Below, one piece after another: positions 8,013 to 16,534 of a DNA stretch of 64,000 nucleotides (the first letter of the stretch is position 1; every line of letters begins with the position of its first letter). Below the pieces are notes generated by a model that had not been told where the DNA came from, made no database searches, and saw nothing but the letters and a program-made list of their open reading frames with translations. A program made the position numbers and the translations under genes. The stretch is taken from positions 62,001-126,000 of the forward strand of contig JANOQZ010000042.1 of the NCBI GenBank assembly GCA_031415055.1, written 5' to 3'. This DNA is from JANMOK01 sp031415055 (lineage in GTDB: Bacteria > Pseudomonadota > Alphaproteobacteria > Rhodobacterales > Rhodobacteraceae).

Positions 8013-9420
8013 TAAATTGAACCCGGCTGGTCTGGATTTGCTTGACGCCATCGGCCAGGCGATTGGCACGGCAAAAGTGCGACCATCGACCCCAGAATAT
8101 ATCACCGACCCGCGCGGCTTGCGCCAAGGCCAAGCGGCGGCGGTTTTGTTTCCCGATACCGTTGAAGATGTCTCGGCAATTCTGAAGCTAGCCAACGCTG
8201 CCCGCGTTGGCGTCGTGCCTTTTTCCGGCGGCACCGGCTTGGTTGGTGGACAGATCAAGCCGGAGGGGTCTTTGCCTTTGGTCTTGTCACTGCAAAAGAT
8301 GAACAAAGTCCGTGATATTGATATGCGCGGCAACGTGATGGTGGCCGAGGCTGGTGTCATTCTCGACGATGTTCGTGCCGCAGCCGATAGGTCGGACAGG
8401 TTGTTTCCCCTGTCATTGGCCTCGGGAGGTTCGTGCCGTATCGGCGGCAATCTGGCGACCAATGCCGGCGGCGTGCAGGTGCTGCGCTATGGCAATGCGC
8501 GGGACTTGTGTTTGGGGATCGAGGCGGTCTTGGCGGATGGCACGATCATCCACAATCTGAAACGCCTGCGAAAAGACAATACGGGCTATGATTTGCGCAA
8601 CCTTTTGATCGGTTCGGAAGGCACGCTTGGGGTCATTACCGCGGCTAGTTTGAAGCTGTTTCCCAAGCCGTCGGTGACGGCTACGGCATTGGTTGGCGTC
8701 GCTTCGCCTTCCGCCGCGTTGGATTTTCTCAATCATATGCGCGACCGATTGGGCGATGCAGTGGCGGCGTTTGAATTGATCCACGGCCAAGGTTTGGAAT
8801 TCCTGCGCGAAAAGATGCCACAAGTTTCGCTGCCCCTATCAACGGACTGGCTGGTGCTGGTCGAGGTATCCGGCGGCAATGTGATAGTTGCCGACAGTTT
8901 TGAGACGGCTTTGGTGGAAGCCTTTGAAAACAAGATGATTTCAGAGACATTGATTGCAGCGAACGAGAGCCAAAGACGGGTGTTTTGGACCCTGCGCGAG
9001 TCGATTCCGCTGGCCAATCGGCGCATTGGCTATGTTTCGGCGCATGATGTGTCACTGCCGCTGAACAACATTCCGCCGTTCTTGAGCGAAACCACGGCGG
9101 CGATTGCGGCGCTCGATTCGACCTTGCGGGTAAATGCCTTTGGCCATTTGGGTGATGGCAACCTGCATTTCAACGTGTTCCCCGGCAAGGGTCGAAAGGC
9201 CGATGACTATGACGATTTGCGACGTCGTTTGGTGCGACTGATCCATGATCGCATTGACAAAATGGGAGGATCTTTCAGCGCCGAGCACGGGATAGGTAGG
9301 GCGAAAGTGGCGGAGTTGCTGCGCTATGGCGACCCTGGCAGGCTGACGGCGATGCGGGCAATCAAACACGCACTGGACCCGAACGGGATATTAAATCCGG
9401 GGGCAGTGATTGAGGTTTGA
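8002..9420 (+). CDS. FAD-linked oxidase, GlcD / D-2-hydroxyacid dehydrogenase type
   Basis: From the ATG at 8002 (MPADKLNPAG) the product has 472 residues with an N-terminal FAD-binding domain (VVPFSGGTGLVGGQI) and a C-terminal FAD-oxidase domain (GHLGDGNLHFNVFPG and SAEHGIGRAK, the usual metal and substrate region). This is the family of glycolate oxidase GlcD, D-lactate dehydrogenase and D-2-hydroxyglutarate dehydrogenase. Without GlcE/GlcF partners nearby, a stand-alone D-2-hydroxyacid dehydrogenase is most likely. Its start lies inside the end of the acetyltransferase gene. Confidence 0.9.
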   Translation: MPADKLNPAGLDLLDAIGQAIGTAKVRPSTPEYITDPRGLRQGQAAAVLFPDTVEDVSAILKLANAARVGVVPFSGGTGLVGGQIKPEGSLPLVLSLQKMNKVRDIDMRGNVMVAEAGVILDDVRAAADRSDRLFPLSLASGGSCRIGGNLATNAGGVQVLRYGNARDLCLGIEAVLADGTIIHNLKRLRKDNTGYDLRNLLIGSEGTLGVITAASLKLFPKPSVTATALVGVASPSAALDFLNHMRDRLGDAVAAFELIHGQGLEFLREKMPQVSLPLSTDWLVLVEVSGGNVIVADSFETALVEAFENKMISETLIAANESQRRVFWTLRESIPLANRRIGYVSAHDVSLPLNNIPPFLSETTAAIAALDSTLRVNAFGHLGDGNLHFNVFPGKGRKADDYDDLRRRLVRLIHDRIDKMGGSFSAEHGIGRAKVAELLRYGDPGRLTAMRAIKHALDPNGILNPGAVIEV

Positions 9421-9628
9421 GGGGTGTGGGGATGTTTTGATGCACCGCACTAATTTTGGGTGAAACGTGGCAAAAACGGTGTGCACCGGGCGTGCATACG
9501 ATTTTGGTTTGAATTCAACGCAAAAATAGCGGCATTATTCTGCGCGTGCGAAGAAATGCGGCCAGATGAACGCGTTTGCAAGGCTTTAGACGCGATGCGT
9601 GACTCTGGGTTGAAGACTTAGCGAAATC

Positions 9629-9829
9629 TCACTCCAGTTTCCGCGCTTCATCCACCAGCATCACCGGAACGCCGCCGCGGATGGGGAAGGCGAGGCGGGC
9701 GGGGCGCGAGATCAGTTCTTGCGCTTTTGCGTCGTATTCCAACGTGGCGTGGGTGACGGGGCAGATGAGGAATTCCAACATTTTGCGGTCAATCTGCGGC
9801 TGCGTCATTTCCTCGGGCAAGTCATTCAT
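9629..9829 (-). CDS. Trm112/UPF0434-family small protein
   Basis: This 66-residue protein starts at the ATG at 9829 (MNDLPEEM), overlapping the upstream LON gene by the ATGA pattern. It matches the Trm112/YcaR type: a FLICPVTHATLEYD knuckle followed by ELISRPARLAFPIRGGVPVML. Eukaryotic and archaeal Trm112 activates methyltransferases; the bacterial role is less certain. Only one Cys of the usual zinc set is present, so metal binding is doubtful. It is last in a minus-strand run after the thioredoxin and LON-domain genes. Confidence 0.9.
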   Translation of the reverse strand: MNDLPEEMTQPQIDRKMLEFLICPVTHATLEYDAKAQELISRPARLAFPIRGGVPVMLVDEARKLE

Positions 9830-10482
9830 TGCAGCGTTCCCTCTTTTCCGGGTGAACGCAGGGCGAATTCCATCAGCGTCACCAAAGTTTCGCGGCGATT
9901 TTGCAAGTTGGGCGCTTCGAGCAGGGCCTGTTTTTCTTCGGGTGCAAACGGGCAGAGCATGGAGAGTGAATTGATCAGCAACTCTTCGTCGGCCAATTTC
10001 AGGCTTTCCCAATCGGGGGTAAGTTTGGAGGATTGGAAGTACCGCTCCAACACCGACATGAACTTGGTGCGGTCAAATTCGGCGTCGGGTTCGCTGAGTC
10101 CCAGATCGCGTTCAAAGCTTGCCCAACCAACGGCGCCGGTTGCATAAGGTTGGAAACCTTGGTTTTCTGAAACAACGCGAAACCGTGAGATGCCGGTCAA
10201 GGTGATCAAGTAGCGATTGTCGTCGGTTTCGATCAGTCGGGTCAACCGACCGGCACAGCCGATGCGTTGCAACTTTCCCATGGCCTGCTGCGGTACGTTG
10301 CCCAAAGGTTGCACCATGCCGATCAACCGATGCTCGGTTTTCAGCGCGTCGTCGACCATCGTGAGGTAGCGCGGTTCGAATATGTTCAGTGGCAAGCGCG
10401 AGCGTGGCAACAGTAACGCGCCGGGCAAGGGGAAAAGCGGCAGGGTTTCGGGTAGGTCTTGCAGCCGGAAACGGCGTTTCAT
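9826..10482 (-). CDS. LON substrate-binding domain protein
   Basis: The 218 residues correspond to the N-terminal substrate-binding domain of Lon protease alone (LPLFPLPGALLLPRSRLPLNIFEPRYL near the start), without ATPase or protease domains. Such stand-alone proteins are common in alphaproteobacteria next to a thioredoxin-TPR gene, exactly as here. Function is not established; protein quality control is a guess from the domain. It starts one base after the thioredoxin gene stop and overlaps the Trm112 gene. Confidence 0.93.
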   Translation of the reverse strand: MKRRFRLQDLPETLPLFPLPGALLLPRSRLPLNIFEPRYLTMVDDALKTEHRLIGMVQPLGNVPQQAMGKLQRIGCAGRLTRLIETDDNRYLITLTGISRFRVVSENQGFQPYATGAVGWASFERDLGLSEPDAEFDRTKFMSVLERYFQSSKLTPDWESLKLADEELLINSLSMLCPFAPEEKQALLEAPNLQNRRETLVTLMEFALRSPGKEGTLQ

Positions 10483-10483
10483 T

Positions 10484-11386
10484 TTAGGCGAAGATCATCG
10501 AGGAAAGTTGGCGGCGACCACGTTGTGCTTCCGCACTTTTGGGGCCGAGCGAGTCAAACAGTTTGAACAGTTGGATCTTGGCGGCCTCGTCGTTCCACAT
10601 TCGGTCGCGGCGGAACAATTCCAGCAAATTGTCGATGGCATTTTCGGCGTCACCAGCGGCGGCCAGCGCAATAGCAAGGTCGAGACGGGCTTGGTGGTCG
10701 GTCGGGTTCGCTTCGACTTTGGCCTGCAGATCGCCGGTTTCTCCCAAACCCGCGCTGGCCTCGGCCAGTTCCAATTGGGCGCGAACTGAAGCAATCAGCG
10801 GGTCGTTTTCTTTGCCAACAGGTACCAGCGCCAGCAAGCCCCGCGCTTGTTCGGTTTCGTTCAACGACAAATGCGCCCGGATCATGCCGGATAGGGCGCG
10901 CAAGTTGGATTCATCCTCCTGCAAGACGGCGGCGTAGGTTTGGAAGGCGTCCGCCGTGATGCCCTGCGCCAACATTTCGTCGGCGGCATCCAACGCTTCG
11001 TCCAACCCGCCATTGCCACCGAGCGCGATGATTTTGTCGAGGAAGGTTTTCAGCGCCGAACCGGTTTGCGCCCCGACAAAACCATCAACCGGTTTGCCGT
11101 CAAGAAAGGCATAGACCGCCGGTATCGACTGAATCCGCATTTGTTGGGCGATACGCTGGTTCTGGTCGACGTCAATCTTGACGAGCCGGACTTTGCCCTT
11201 CGCCTCGGTCACGGCTTTTTCAATCGCGGGACCCAACTGCTTGCACGGCCCGCACCAGGGGGCCCAGAAATCGACGATGACCGGAACTTCCTTCGAGGCT
11301 TCGATCACATCGACCATGAAACTGGCTTCCGAGCCGTCTTTGATCAGGTCAACGGTTGCGGCTGGTTTTGACCCTAGTTCGAGCAT
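10484..11386 (-). CDS. Thioredoxin-domain protein with TPR-like C-terminus (YbbN/CnoX type)
   Basis: The 300-residue protein has an N-terminal thioredoxin fold with an intact WCGPCK site (C45, C48), then about 170 helical residues with TPR-like repeats (for example DHQARLDLAIALAAAGDAE). This is the YbbN/CnoX architecture, a redox-linked holdase that hands substrates to GroEL. E. coli YbbN lacks one active-site Cys, whereas this one keeps both and may be redox active. It heads the three-gene minus-strand run with the LON and Trm112 genes. Confidence 0.93.
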   Translation of the reverse strand: MLELGSKPAATVDLIKDGSEASFMVDVIEASKEVPVIVDFWAPWCGPCKQLGPAIEKAVTEAKGKVRLVKIDVDQNQRIAQQMRIQSIPAVYAFLDGKPVDGFVGAQTGSALKTFLDKIIALGGNGGLDEALDAADEMLAQGITADAFQTYAAVLQEDESNLRALSGMIRAHLSLNETEQARGLLALVPVGKENDPLIASVRAQLELAEASAGLGETGDLQAKVEANPTDHQARLDLAIALAAAGDAENAIDNLLELFRRDRMWNDEAAKIQLFKLFDSLGPKSAEAQRGRRQLSSMIFA

Positions 11387-11445
11387 GGCGATTCCTCTTG
11401 GTGTTCGTCACTTCATATAGGGTGGCAAAGGTCGGTCGGGAAGGG

Positions 11446-12030
11446 TCAGAATGCCGCCAAAAGCGCGGCGTGGCGGTGCAGGAATTGTTGTTTCGCGCCC
11501 ATCGGAGGAAGCGGGGTAAGTTTAAGCTTGGCGAATTCGAGATGCGGCTTGCCAAACAGTTTGTCCGCCTCAACGTTGGAAAATCCGGCGATTTGGGTAG
11601 CTTCCAGCCACGCCGAGATTTTGTCGGCCTGTTTGATCTGCTTTTTGACGCTGGCGGGAATTTCGGCAGGCAGGCCAAAGCGCAGGTGCACGGCGGCGGC
11701 AAGACGGTGGTCAAGGTCGGCATAACCGGGGCCAACGGCGGCTTTGACCGGTGAGATCATATCACCGATGACGTATTCCGGCGCGTCGTGCAGCAAGGCC
11801 GCCAATCGCCATTTGGACGGGGCTGCGGTGAGAGCCGCGAATACAGTTTCCACCAACAGCGAATGTTCGGCCACCGAATAGGGAAACTCGCCGTAAGTCT
11901 GCCCGTTCCAGCGCGCCACAAAGGCGAGGCCATGGGCAATGTCCTCGATTTCGATGTCGAGCGGGGAAGGATCGAGCAGGTCGAGACGGCGGCCGGAGAG
12001 CATGCGTTGGTAGGCGCGGGGGGTTTTCAT
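11446..12030 (-). CDS. HD-domain hydrolase
   Basis: The 194 residues contain an HD metal-dependent phosphohydrolase core: H56 in YSVAEHSLLVE, H81-D82 in ALLHDAPEYVIGD and a later Asp near 105. The YfbR-type 5'-nucleotidases share this layout, but the true substrate is unknown. The start is the ATG at 12030. Two operator-like sites lie 19-32 and 60-72 bases upstream (12049-12062 and 12090-12102), suggesting repression or activation by a dedicated regulator. Confidence 0.85.
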   Translation of the reverse strand: MKTPRAYQRMLSGRRLDLLDPSPLDIEIEDIAHGLAFVARWNGQTYGEFPYSVAEHSLLVETVFAALTAAPSKWRLAALLHDAPEYVIGDMISPVKAAVGPGYADLDHRLAAAVHLRFGLPAEIPASVKKQIKQADKISAWLEATQIAGFSNVEADKLFGKPHLEFAKLKLTPLPPMGAKQQFLHRHAALLAAF

Positions 12031-12040
12031 TGGATGGCAG

Positions 12041-12102
12041 ATCCTTAGTCAAGTAAAGTTGATTTAGAAGTCGGATTCGCATCCTTAATCAAGTGACACT
12101 TG
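12041..12102. promoter_or_regulatory. Pair of operator-like direct repeats, 40 bp apart
   Basis: ATCCTTAGTCAAGT (12041-12054) and ATCCTTAATCAAGT (12081-12094) are 13/14 identical with starts exactly 40 bp apart, about four helical turns. Each opens a dyad: TCAAGTAAAGTTGA (12049-12062, imperfect) and CAAGTGACACTTG (12090-12102, perfect 6-bp arms with one central base). They sit just upstream of the HD hydrolase and more than 100 bp upstream of ahcY. The regulator is not recognised. Confidence 0.55.
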
Positions 12103-12135
12103 TCTTAATTGCCACTCATGACCCTTTCCGTCGCA

Positions 12136-12164
12136 TTGTCGGGGCGCGATTGCGGTGCTATGTC
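12136..12164 (+). promoter_or_regulatory. Predicted sigma-70-type promoter for ahcY
   Basis: TTGTCG (12136-12141) and TATGTC (12159-12164) are separated by 17 bases. This predicts a leader of about 30 nt before the Shine-Dalgarno AGGATGG at 12191. Confidence 0.5.
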
Positions 12165-12202
12165 AGCCCGCTCAAACGGTATGAGTTTATAGGATGGTTC
12201 CA

Positions 12203-13597
12203 ATGCCCAAGGATTACATTGTCAAAAACATCGACCTCGCCGATTTCGGGCGCAAGGAACTGGATATTGCCGAAACCGAAATGCCCGGCCTCATGGCACT
12301 GCGGCGCGAGTTTGGTGACAAGAAGCCGCTGAACGGCGCGCGAATTGCCGGGTCGTTGCACATGACGATTCAGACGGCGGTTTTGATCGAGACTTTGACC
12401 CATCTGGGTGCCGATGTGCGTTGGGCGTCGTGCAATATTTTCTCGACACAAGACCATGCGGCAGCGGCGATTGCCGCGTCGGGCGTGCCGGTGTTTGCGA
12501 TCAAGGGTGAAAACCTGGAGGAATATTGGGATTATTCCGACCGGATTTTCCAGTTCGCCGAAGGTACCGCCAACATGATTTTGGACGATGGCGGCGATGC
12601 GACTTTGTACATTTTGATGGGAGCGCGAGTAGAAGCTGGCGAGACGGGGCTGATCGACGTGCCGACCAGCGACGAGGAAGTTTGCCTGTTCAACCAAATC
12701 AAGAAACGCCTGAAAGCCAGCCCAGGCTGGTTCACCCAACAGCGCGACGCCATTCGCGGCGTGTCGGAGGAAACCACGACCGGGGTGCATCGTCTGTATC
12801 AGTTGATGGAAAAGGGCTTGCTGCCCTTCCCGGCGATCAACGTGAATGACTCTGTGACCAAATCGAAATTCGACAACAAATACGGCTGCAAGGAAAGTTT
12901 GGTTGACGGCATCCGCCGCGCGACCGACACGATGATGGCGGGCAAGACCGCCGTGGTGCTGGGCTATGGCGATGTCGGCAAAGGCTCGGCGGCCTCGCTT
13001 CGTGGCGCTGGTGCGCGGGTGAAAGTAACCGAGGTCGATCCGATTTGCGCCCTGCAGGCCGCGATGGATGGGTTTGAAGTCGTGCGGCTGGAAGATGCAG
13101 TCGAGACCGCCGATATTTTTATCAGCGCCACCGGCAACAAGGATGTCATCAAGTTGGACGATATGCGGCGGATGAAAGACATGGCGATTGTCGGCAACAT
13201 CGGCCATTTCGACAACGAAATTCAGGTCGCCGCTTTGCGCAACCAGAAATGGACCAACATCAAGGAACAGGTGGATATGATCACCTTCCCCGATGGGCAC
13301 CGGATGATATTGTTGTCGGAAGGGCGGTTGCTGAACCTCGGCAACGCGACAGGGCATCCAAGTTTCGTGATGTCGGCCTCGTTTTCCAATCAGGTGCTGG
13401 CACAGATCGAATTGTGGACCCAGACCGACAAATACGAAAACAAGGTCTATATCCTGCCCAAACATCTGGACGAAAAAGTCGCCCGGTTGCATCTGGAAAA
13501 AATCGGGGTGCGGCTGACGGAACTGAGCAAGGATCAGGCGGATTATATCGGCGTTGCCCCGCAAGGTCCGTTCAAGGCCGAACATTACCGCTACTGA
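12203..13597 (+). CDS. ahcY: S-adenosylhomocysteine hydrolase
   Basis: This enzyme splits S-adenosylhomocysteine into adenosine and homocysteine to keep methylation reactions going. The 464 residues begin MPKDYIVKNIDLADFG. Signatures are the substrate segment LHMTIQTAVLIETL, SCNIFSTQDHAAAAIA, the NAD-binding GYGDVGKGSAASLRGAGA and the terminal PFKAEHYRY found in the family. The ATG at 12203 is preferred over 12194 because AGGATGG at 12191-12197 is then correctly spaced. Its 3' end overlaps the convergent DMT gene by seven bases. Confidence 0.97.
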   Translation: MPKDYIVKNIDLADFGRKELDIAETEMPGLMALRREFGDKKPLNGARIAGSLHMTIQTAVLIETLTHLGADVRWASCNIFSTQDHAAAAIAASGVPVFAIKGENLEEYWDYSDRIFQFAEGTANMILDDGGDATLYILMGARVEAGETGLIDVPTSDEEVCLFNQIKKRLKASPGWFTQQRDAIRGVSEETTTGVHRLYQLMEKGLLPFPAINVNDSVTKSKFDNKYGCKESLVDGIRRATDTMMAGKTAVVLGYGDVGKGSAASLRGAGARVKVTEVDPICALQAAMDGFEVVRLEDAVETADIFISATGNKDVIKLDDMRRMKDMAIVGNIGHFDNEIQVAALRNQKWTNIKEQVDMITFPDGHRMILLSEGRLLNLGNATGHPSFVMSASFSNQVLAQIELWTQTDKYENKVYILPKHLDEKVARLHLEKIGVRLTELSKDQADYIGVAPQGPFKAEHYRY

Positions 13598-14694
13598 GCG
13601 TCCTTATCCACCGGTGCAGCATGGCCGTGCCGGTGGTGCAGGTCGGGGAAATGCGCGTGGCTGTGCGCCAGCCGCGCGTGCCGGTGAATGTGGCTGTGTG
13701 GCTCGCGTACCGGTCCGTCATGGGCGTGTTGGTGGTGGGCGTCGTGGACATGGGCATGGTCGTGTTCCATGTCCTCGTGCAGATGTTCGTGGGAGTGGTT
13801 CTCGAAGAGGTGCAAGGCAAGGCCAATCGCCATCAGCAGGCCGGCCAGAACCAGTTGCATCGTCAGCGGTTCATCCAGCAGGGCCAGCGACAACAGCGCG
13901 CCAAAGAACGGCGCGACCGAATAATAGGCCCCGGTCCTTGCCGCGCCCAAGTGGCGCAGACCAAACAGGAACAACACCAGAGACAAGCCAATGCAGATAT
14001 AGCCGACCAAAGCGGCGGCGGCGATTGCCGGTAGCGGCGGTAACATGCCCCCGGTCAAAAGCGACAGGCCAAGGTTGACCGGTCCTGCGACTAGGCATTT
14101 CACCATCGCCACCTGCACTGGATCGGATCCCGACAGACCGCGCGACAGGTTGTTGTCGATGCCCCAACACAGGCAGGCGGCAGCAATCAATAAGCTGCCG
14201 CCCGATGGCATAGCGCCAACGCCGCCGCTCCAACTCAGAATAACGGCGCCCAGCAATATCGCCGCCGCCCCAATGATGATGCGGGCATCGGCATTTTCGC
14301 GGAACACCACCCAAGCGATTAGCATGGTGGCGATACCTTCGAGGTTGAGCAGCAGCGAAGCCGCCGAAGCCGGAACACCCTGTATCCCCAGCATCAGCAG
14401 CGCCGGGCCCAAAATGCCGCCAAACAACGCCACAGCGGCCAGTCTCGGTGCCTGCGCGCGGGTTAGTTTTGCCTCCGATGACAGGCGACCGCCGCGTATG
14501 CGAACCAGTAACGTCAGTGCCAGTCCACAACCCGCGCCAAGATATAGCACTGCGGCCAGCGCGAACGCGTCCATTTGAACCAGCAGAACCTTGGAGAGCG
14601 GCGCGGTCAACCCAAACAAAAGCGCCGAAGCCAACGCCAATGGCACTCCGGGCCAAAGCGGCGAGGTCGTGTTAACGCGGCGGCCTTCGTCCAT
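13591..14694 (-). CDS. DMT/EamA-family membrane transporter with histidine-rich C-terminal tail
   Basis: The 367 residues have about ten membrane helices in two EamA repeats, followed by a soluble tail of roughly 75 residues from LHLFENHSHEH to the end. The tail holds about 24 histidines, mostly in HDH, HAH and HSH patterns mixed with Asp and Glu. Tails like this bind divalent metals such as Zn, Ni or Co in other transporters, so a metal-related or metal-regulated export role is plausible. That is inference; most family members carry metabolites. It is convergent with ahcY, with a seven-base overlap. Confidence 0.9.
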   Translation of the reverse strand: MDEGRRVNTTSPLWPGVPLALASALLFGLTAPLSKVLLVQMDAFALAAVLYLGAGCGLALTLLVRIRGGRLSSEAKLTRAQAPRLAAVALFGGILGPALLMLGIQGVPASAASLLLNLEGIATMLIAWVVFRENADARIIIGAAAILLGAVILSWSGGVGAMPSGGSLLIAAACLCWGIDNNLSRGLSGSDPVQVAMVKCLVAGPVNLGLSLLTGGMLPPLPAIAAAALVGYICIGLSLVLFLFGLRHLGAARTGAYYSVAPFFGALLSLALLDEPLTMQLVLAGLLMAIGLALHLFENHSHEHLHEDMEHDHAHVHDAHHQHAHDGPVREPHSHIHRHARLAHSHAHFPDLHHRHGHAAPVDKDAQ

Positions 14695-15212
14695 TACTCC
14701 CCCGTCGCAGGCGCTGACGTTGCGCAGAAGCCGCGATGACTAATGCGAGCTTAAGGAATTGCATCGAAAAGAGCATACTTCAAGTTTGCACGACGCCGCC
14801 GAATATGTTTATTGGCATGCACGGTGAAGCCAACAGAAGTTGGCAAGAATTCATAACCGCCGTGAAATCCCATCAAACAGTCCCCCCAGTTACTGGGTTT
14901 CGCGTCGGTCAGGGTGCGTGCAGATGCATATTTGCACGCGGGTGGTTGAAGGGTTCGCCAATGCTGGCGGACCCTTCAGCACTCGTTTTGATTGTCAGGC
15001 CCAATATAGGTTAATTGCCGCCGCTCGGCACCGGTCAACTCCGTTGCCTTGACGGGCGCTGTTCGCCAATTTTTATCGTGGCAATTGACGCGTCGTGCGG
15101 ACCGACCTTGTTAAAGAGAAGTTCAAATCCACCCGATTTTGTGGTAAGGGGAACGGCGTTTATTTCGGCGTAGTTCACGGTCAAGTTTTTCATCGATGCC
15201 TTGGAGGTGAAA
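14695..15212. other. 518-bp intergenic region with several hairpins
   Basis: There is no convincing protein-coding frame between the divergent DMT transporter and M15 peptidase genes. A cluster of hairpins on the plus strand (14829-14978) is listed separately as a candidate RNA. The part next to the M15 gene holds its Shine-Dalgarno (GGAGGTGAAA at 15203-15212) and nothing else that I recognise. Confidence 0.6.
14829..14993 (+). ncRNA. Candidate structured RNA ending in a strong hairpin
   Basis: Four hairpins follow one another: GCCAAC-AGAA-GTTGGC (14829-14844), CCCAG-TTA-CTGGG (14885-14897), GCGTGCA/TGCACGC (14916-14922 with 14933-14939) and a long one with TGAAGGGT/ACCCTTCA enclosing CGCCA/TGGCG (14947-14978). 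The last is followed by GCACTCGTTTTG, a weak terminator tail. The strand choice rests on that tail. No known RNA family was recognised. Confidence 0.35.
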
Positions 15213-16025
15213 ATGAGCATTGCGCAATCCTATCTTGACAAACAATTCACTGTCACCGACTCGGACGCGCGCATTCGCGATGCCGCAAACCTGATTGAAT
15301 ACCTTGTTTTCAAACCGAGTGATTTAATCCCGCCCGGCAAATCCGTCGGCGACCCGAAAACCATTCCAGACGGAAGCGTGGTTGCCATCACGGAAGTCAA
15401 AATGCTGCCGACGGGCAGCAAGAGCAGCACTGTGTTTGCCAAAGCTGTCGATGCCGGAACCCGGAACGAAATCGGTTGGACTTCCACCCGCAATCTTGCC
15501 GGGGGATTTGTCAACGAAACACTCGGAACCCTGTTGCCATCGCCAGGGGATGGACGATTTGGCCCCAATGCCGCTTGGTCCGGGGGCAGTTATTTGGGTC
15601 AGATTGATCTGGTACGGATCGTTGATGTGGGTTCCGAGATTGAAACCATCGCGGTCAGCACGGTCAAAGAATATTTCGCGATGACAACGGCGGCGTTGCG
15701 CAATTCGGTCAAGGTCGCGATCAAAAGCGGCTTCCGCTCCTATCCGGAACAGAAACACTTGTTCGAAGGTTTCAGTCGCGGACTTCCCGGTTTCAACAGG
15801 GCGGCAAAACCGGGATTTTCCAACCACCAGAACGGCACGGCGTTCGATATCGCCGTTTCCGGCGGGGCGGGGAACAACACTTATGACTGGCTGTGTATCA
15901 ACGCAACGTCGTTCGGATTCGTGCGCACTGTCAGCCGCGAACCTTGGCACTGGGAGTTCAATCCGACCAGAGCGAAAGCCGCCAAAAACGCTGGGACGTT
16001 CAAGACACCGAATGTGCGGGACTAA
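15213..16025 (+). CDS. M15-family (VanY-like) peptidase with N-terminal SH3-like region
   Basis: The 270-residue product starts at the ATG at 15213 behind a strong Shine-Dalgarno. The C-terminal half is an M15 D-alanyl-D-alanine carboxypeptidase/endolysin domain with zinc motif SNHQNGTAFDIAV and the EPWHWEF end motif. The N-terminal half (about residues 45-110) has a beta-rich SH3-like pattern (IPDGSVVAITEVKML then GWTSTRNLAGGF). There is no signal peptide or membrane helix, which is odd for a cell-wall enzyme. It may reach the wall only on lysis or through a dedicated exporter. Phage origin is possible, but no phage genes flank it. Confidence 0.85.
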   Translation: MSIAQSYLDKQFTVTDSDARIRDAANLIEYLVFKPSDLIPPGKSVGDPKTIPDGSVVAITEVKMLPTGSKSSTVFAKAVDAGTRNEIGWTSTRNLAGGFVNETLGTLLPSPGDGRFGPNAAWSGGSYLGQIDLVRIVDVGSEIETIAVSTVKEYFAMTTAALRNSVKVAIKSGFRSYPEQKHLFEGFSRGLPGFNRAAKPGFSNHQNGTAFDIAVSGGAGNNTYDWLCINATSFGFVRTVSREPWHWEFNPTRAKAAKNAGTFKTPNVRD

Positions 16026-16068
16026 GATGAGAGGGCCGCTGCCAGATGTTTGACAAAGGACGCGACCC

Positions 16069-16533
16069 CTACCCCCTGAGCCCCGTTGCCACCAGCATCC
16101 CCCGCCGTTTGGCCTCGTAATAGTACCCTTGCGAATACCATTTCATCGCTTTGTCAAAACTGCCGCCCGACAAAAGCCAAGCGCCGCGCAGGTATTTTAC
16201 GGCGTATTTCAAGTTGGTGTCGGCATCCAAAAGATCGCGCGGTTCGCCGCGAAAACCCATAGTTCCAGCGGTTTGCGGCAGAATTTGCATCATGCCGTAG
16301 TATGGCCCGTTGCGGGCAGCGGCGTTGTAGTCGCTTTCGCGTTGGATGACGCGGTGGATCAACGGCGCGGGCACATCGTAGGTATCGGAATATTTGTTGA
16401 CAAGCGCACGGATTTCAGGGGTTTCACCGGGATTTAGGTTTGCCGAAGAAATTTCGTCGCCGCCGCCAAACATGCCGCAAGCGGACAATAGCAGGGCGCT
16501 TAGAACCAAAACGATGCGATGTTTCATGGTCAT
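16069..16533 (-). CDS. Lytic transglycosylase lipoprotein (SLT domain)
   Basis: The 154-residue protein has a lipoprotein signal peptide (VLSALLLSACGMF) and one SLT domain with the catalytic Glu in VIQRESDYNAAA, then YYGMMQILPQTAGTMG and NLKYAVKYLRG. It should cleave peptidoglycan glycan strands in the periplasm. The ATG at 16533 directly follows the stop of the DUF1761 gene (TAAAATG), so the two are probably co-transcribed. A second ATG at 16527 is also possible. Confidence 0.9.
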   Translation of the reverse strand: MTMKHRIVLVLSALLLSACGMFGGGDEISSANLNPGETPEIRALVNKYSDTYDVPAPLIHRVIQRESDYNAAARNGPYYGMMQILPQTAGTMGFRGEPRDLLDADTNLKYAVKYLRGAWLLSGGSFDKAMKWYSQGYYYEAKRRGMLVATGLRG

Positions 16534-16534
16534 T

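Noticed and set aside
9421..9628. NtrC-like sites (two TGCACC) after the FAD oxidase gene
   Set aside because: The paired half-sites are not correctly spaced, and no nitrogen-regulated gene follows.
12111..12202. Possible S-adenosylhomocysteine riboswitch before ahcY (arms CTCATGACC and GGTATGAG)
   Set aside because: No core of the known SAH or SAM motifs is present, and the same stretch contains a well-spaced -35/-10 pair, so a promoter is the simpler reading.
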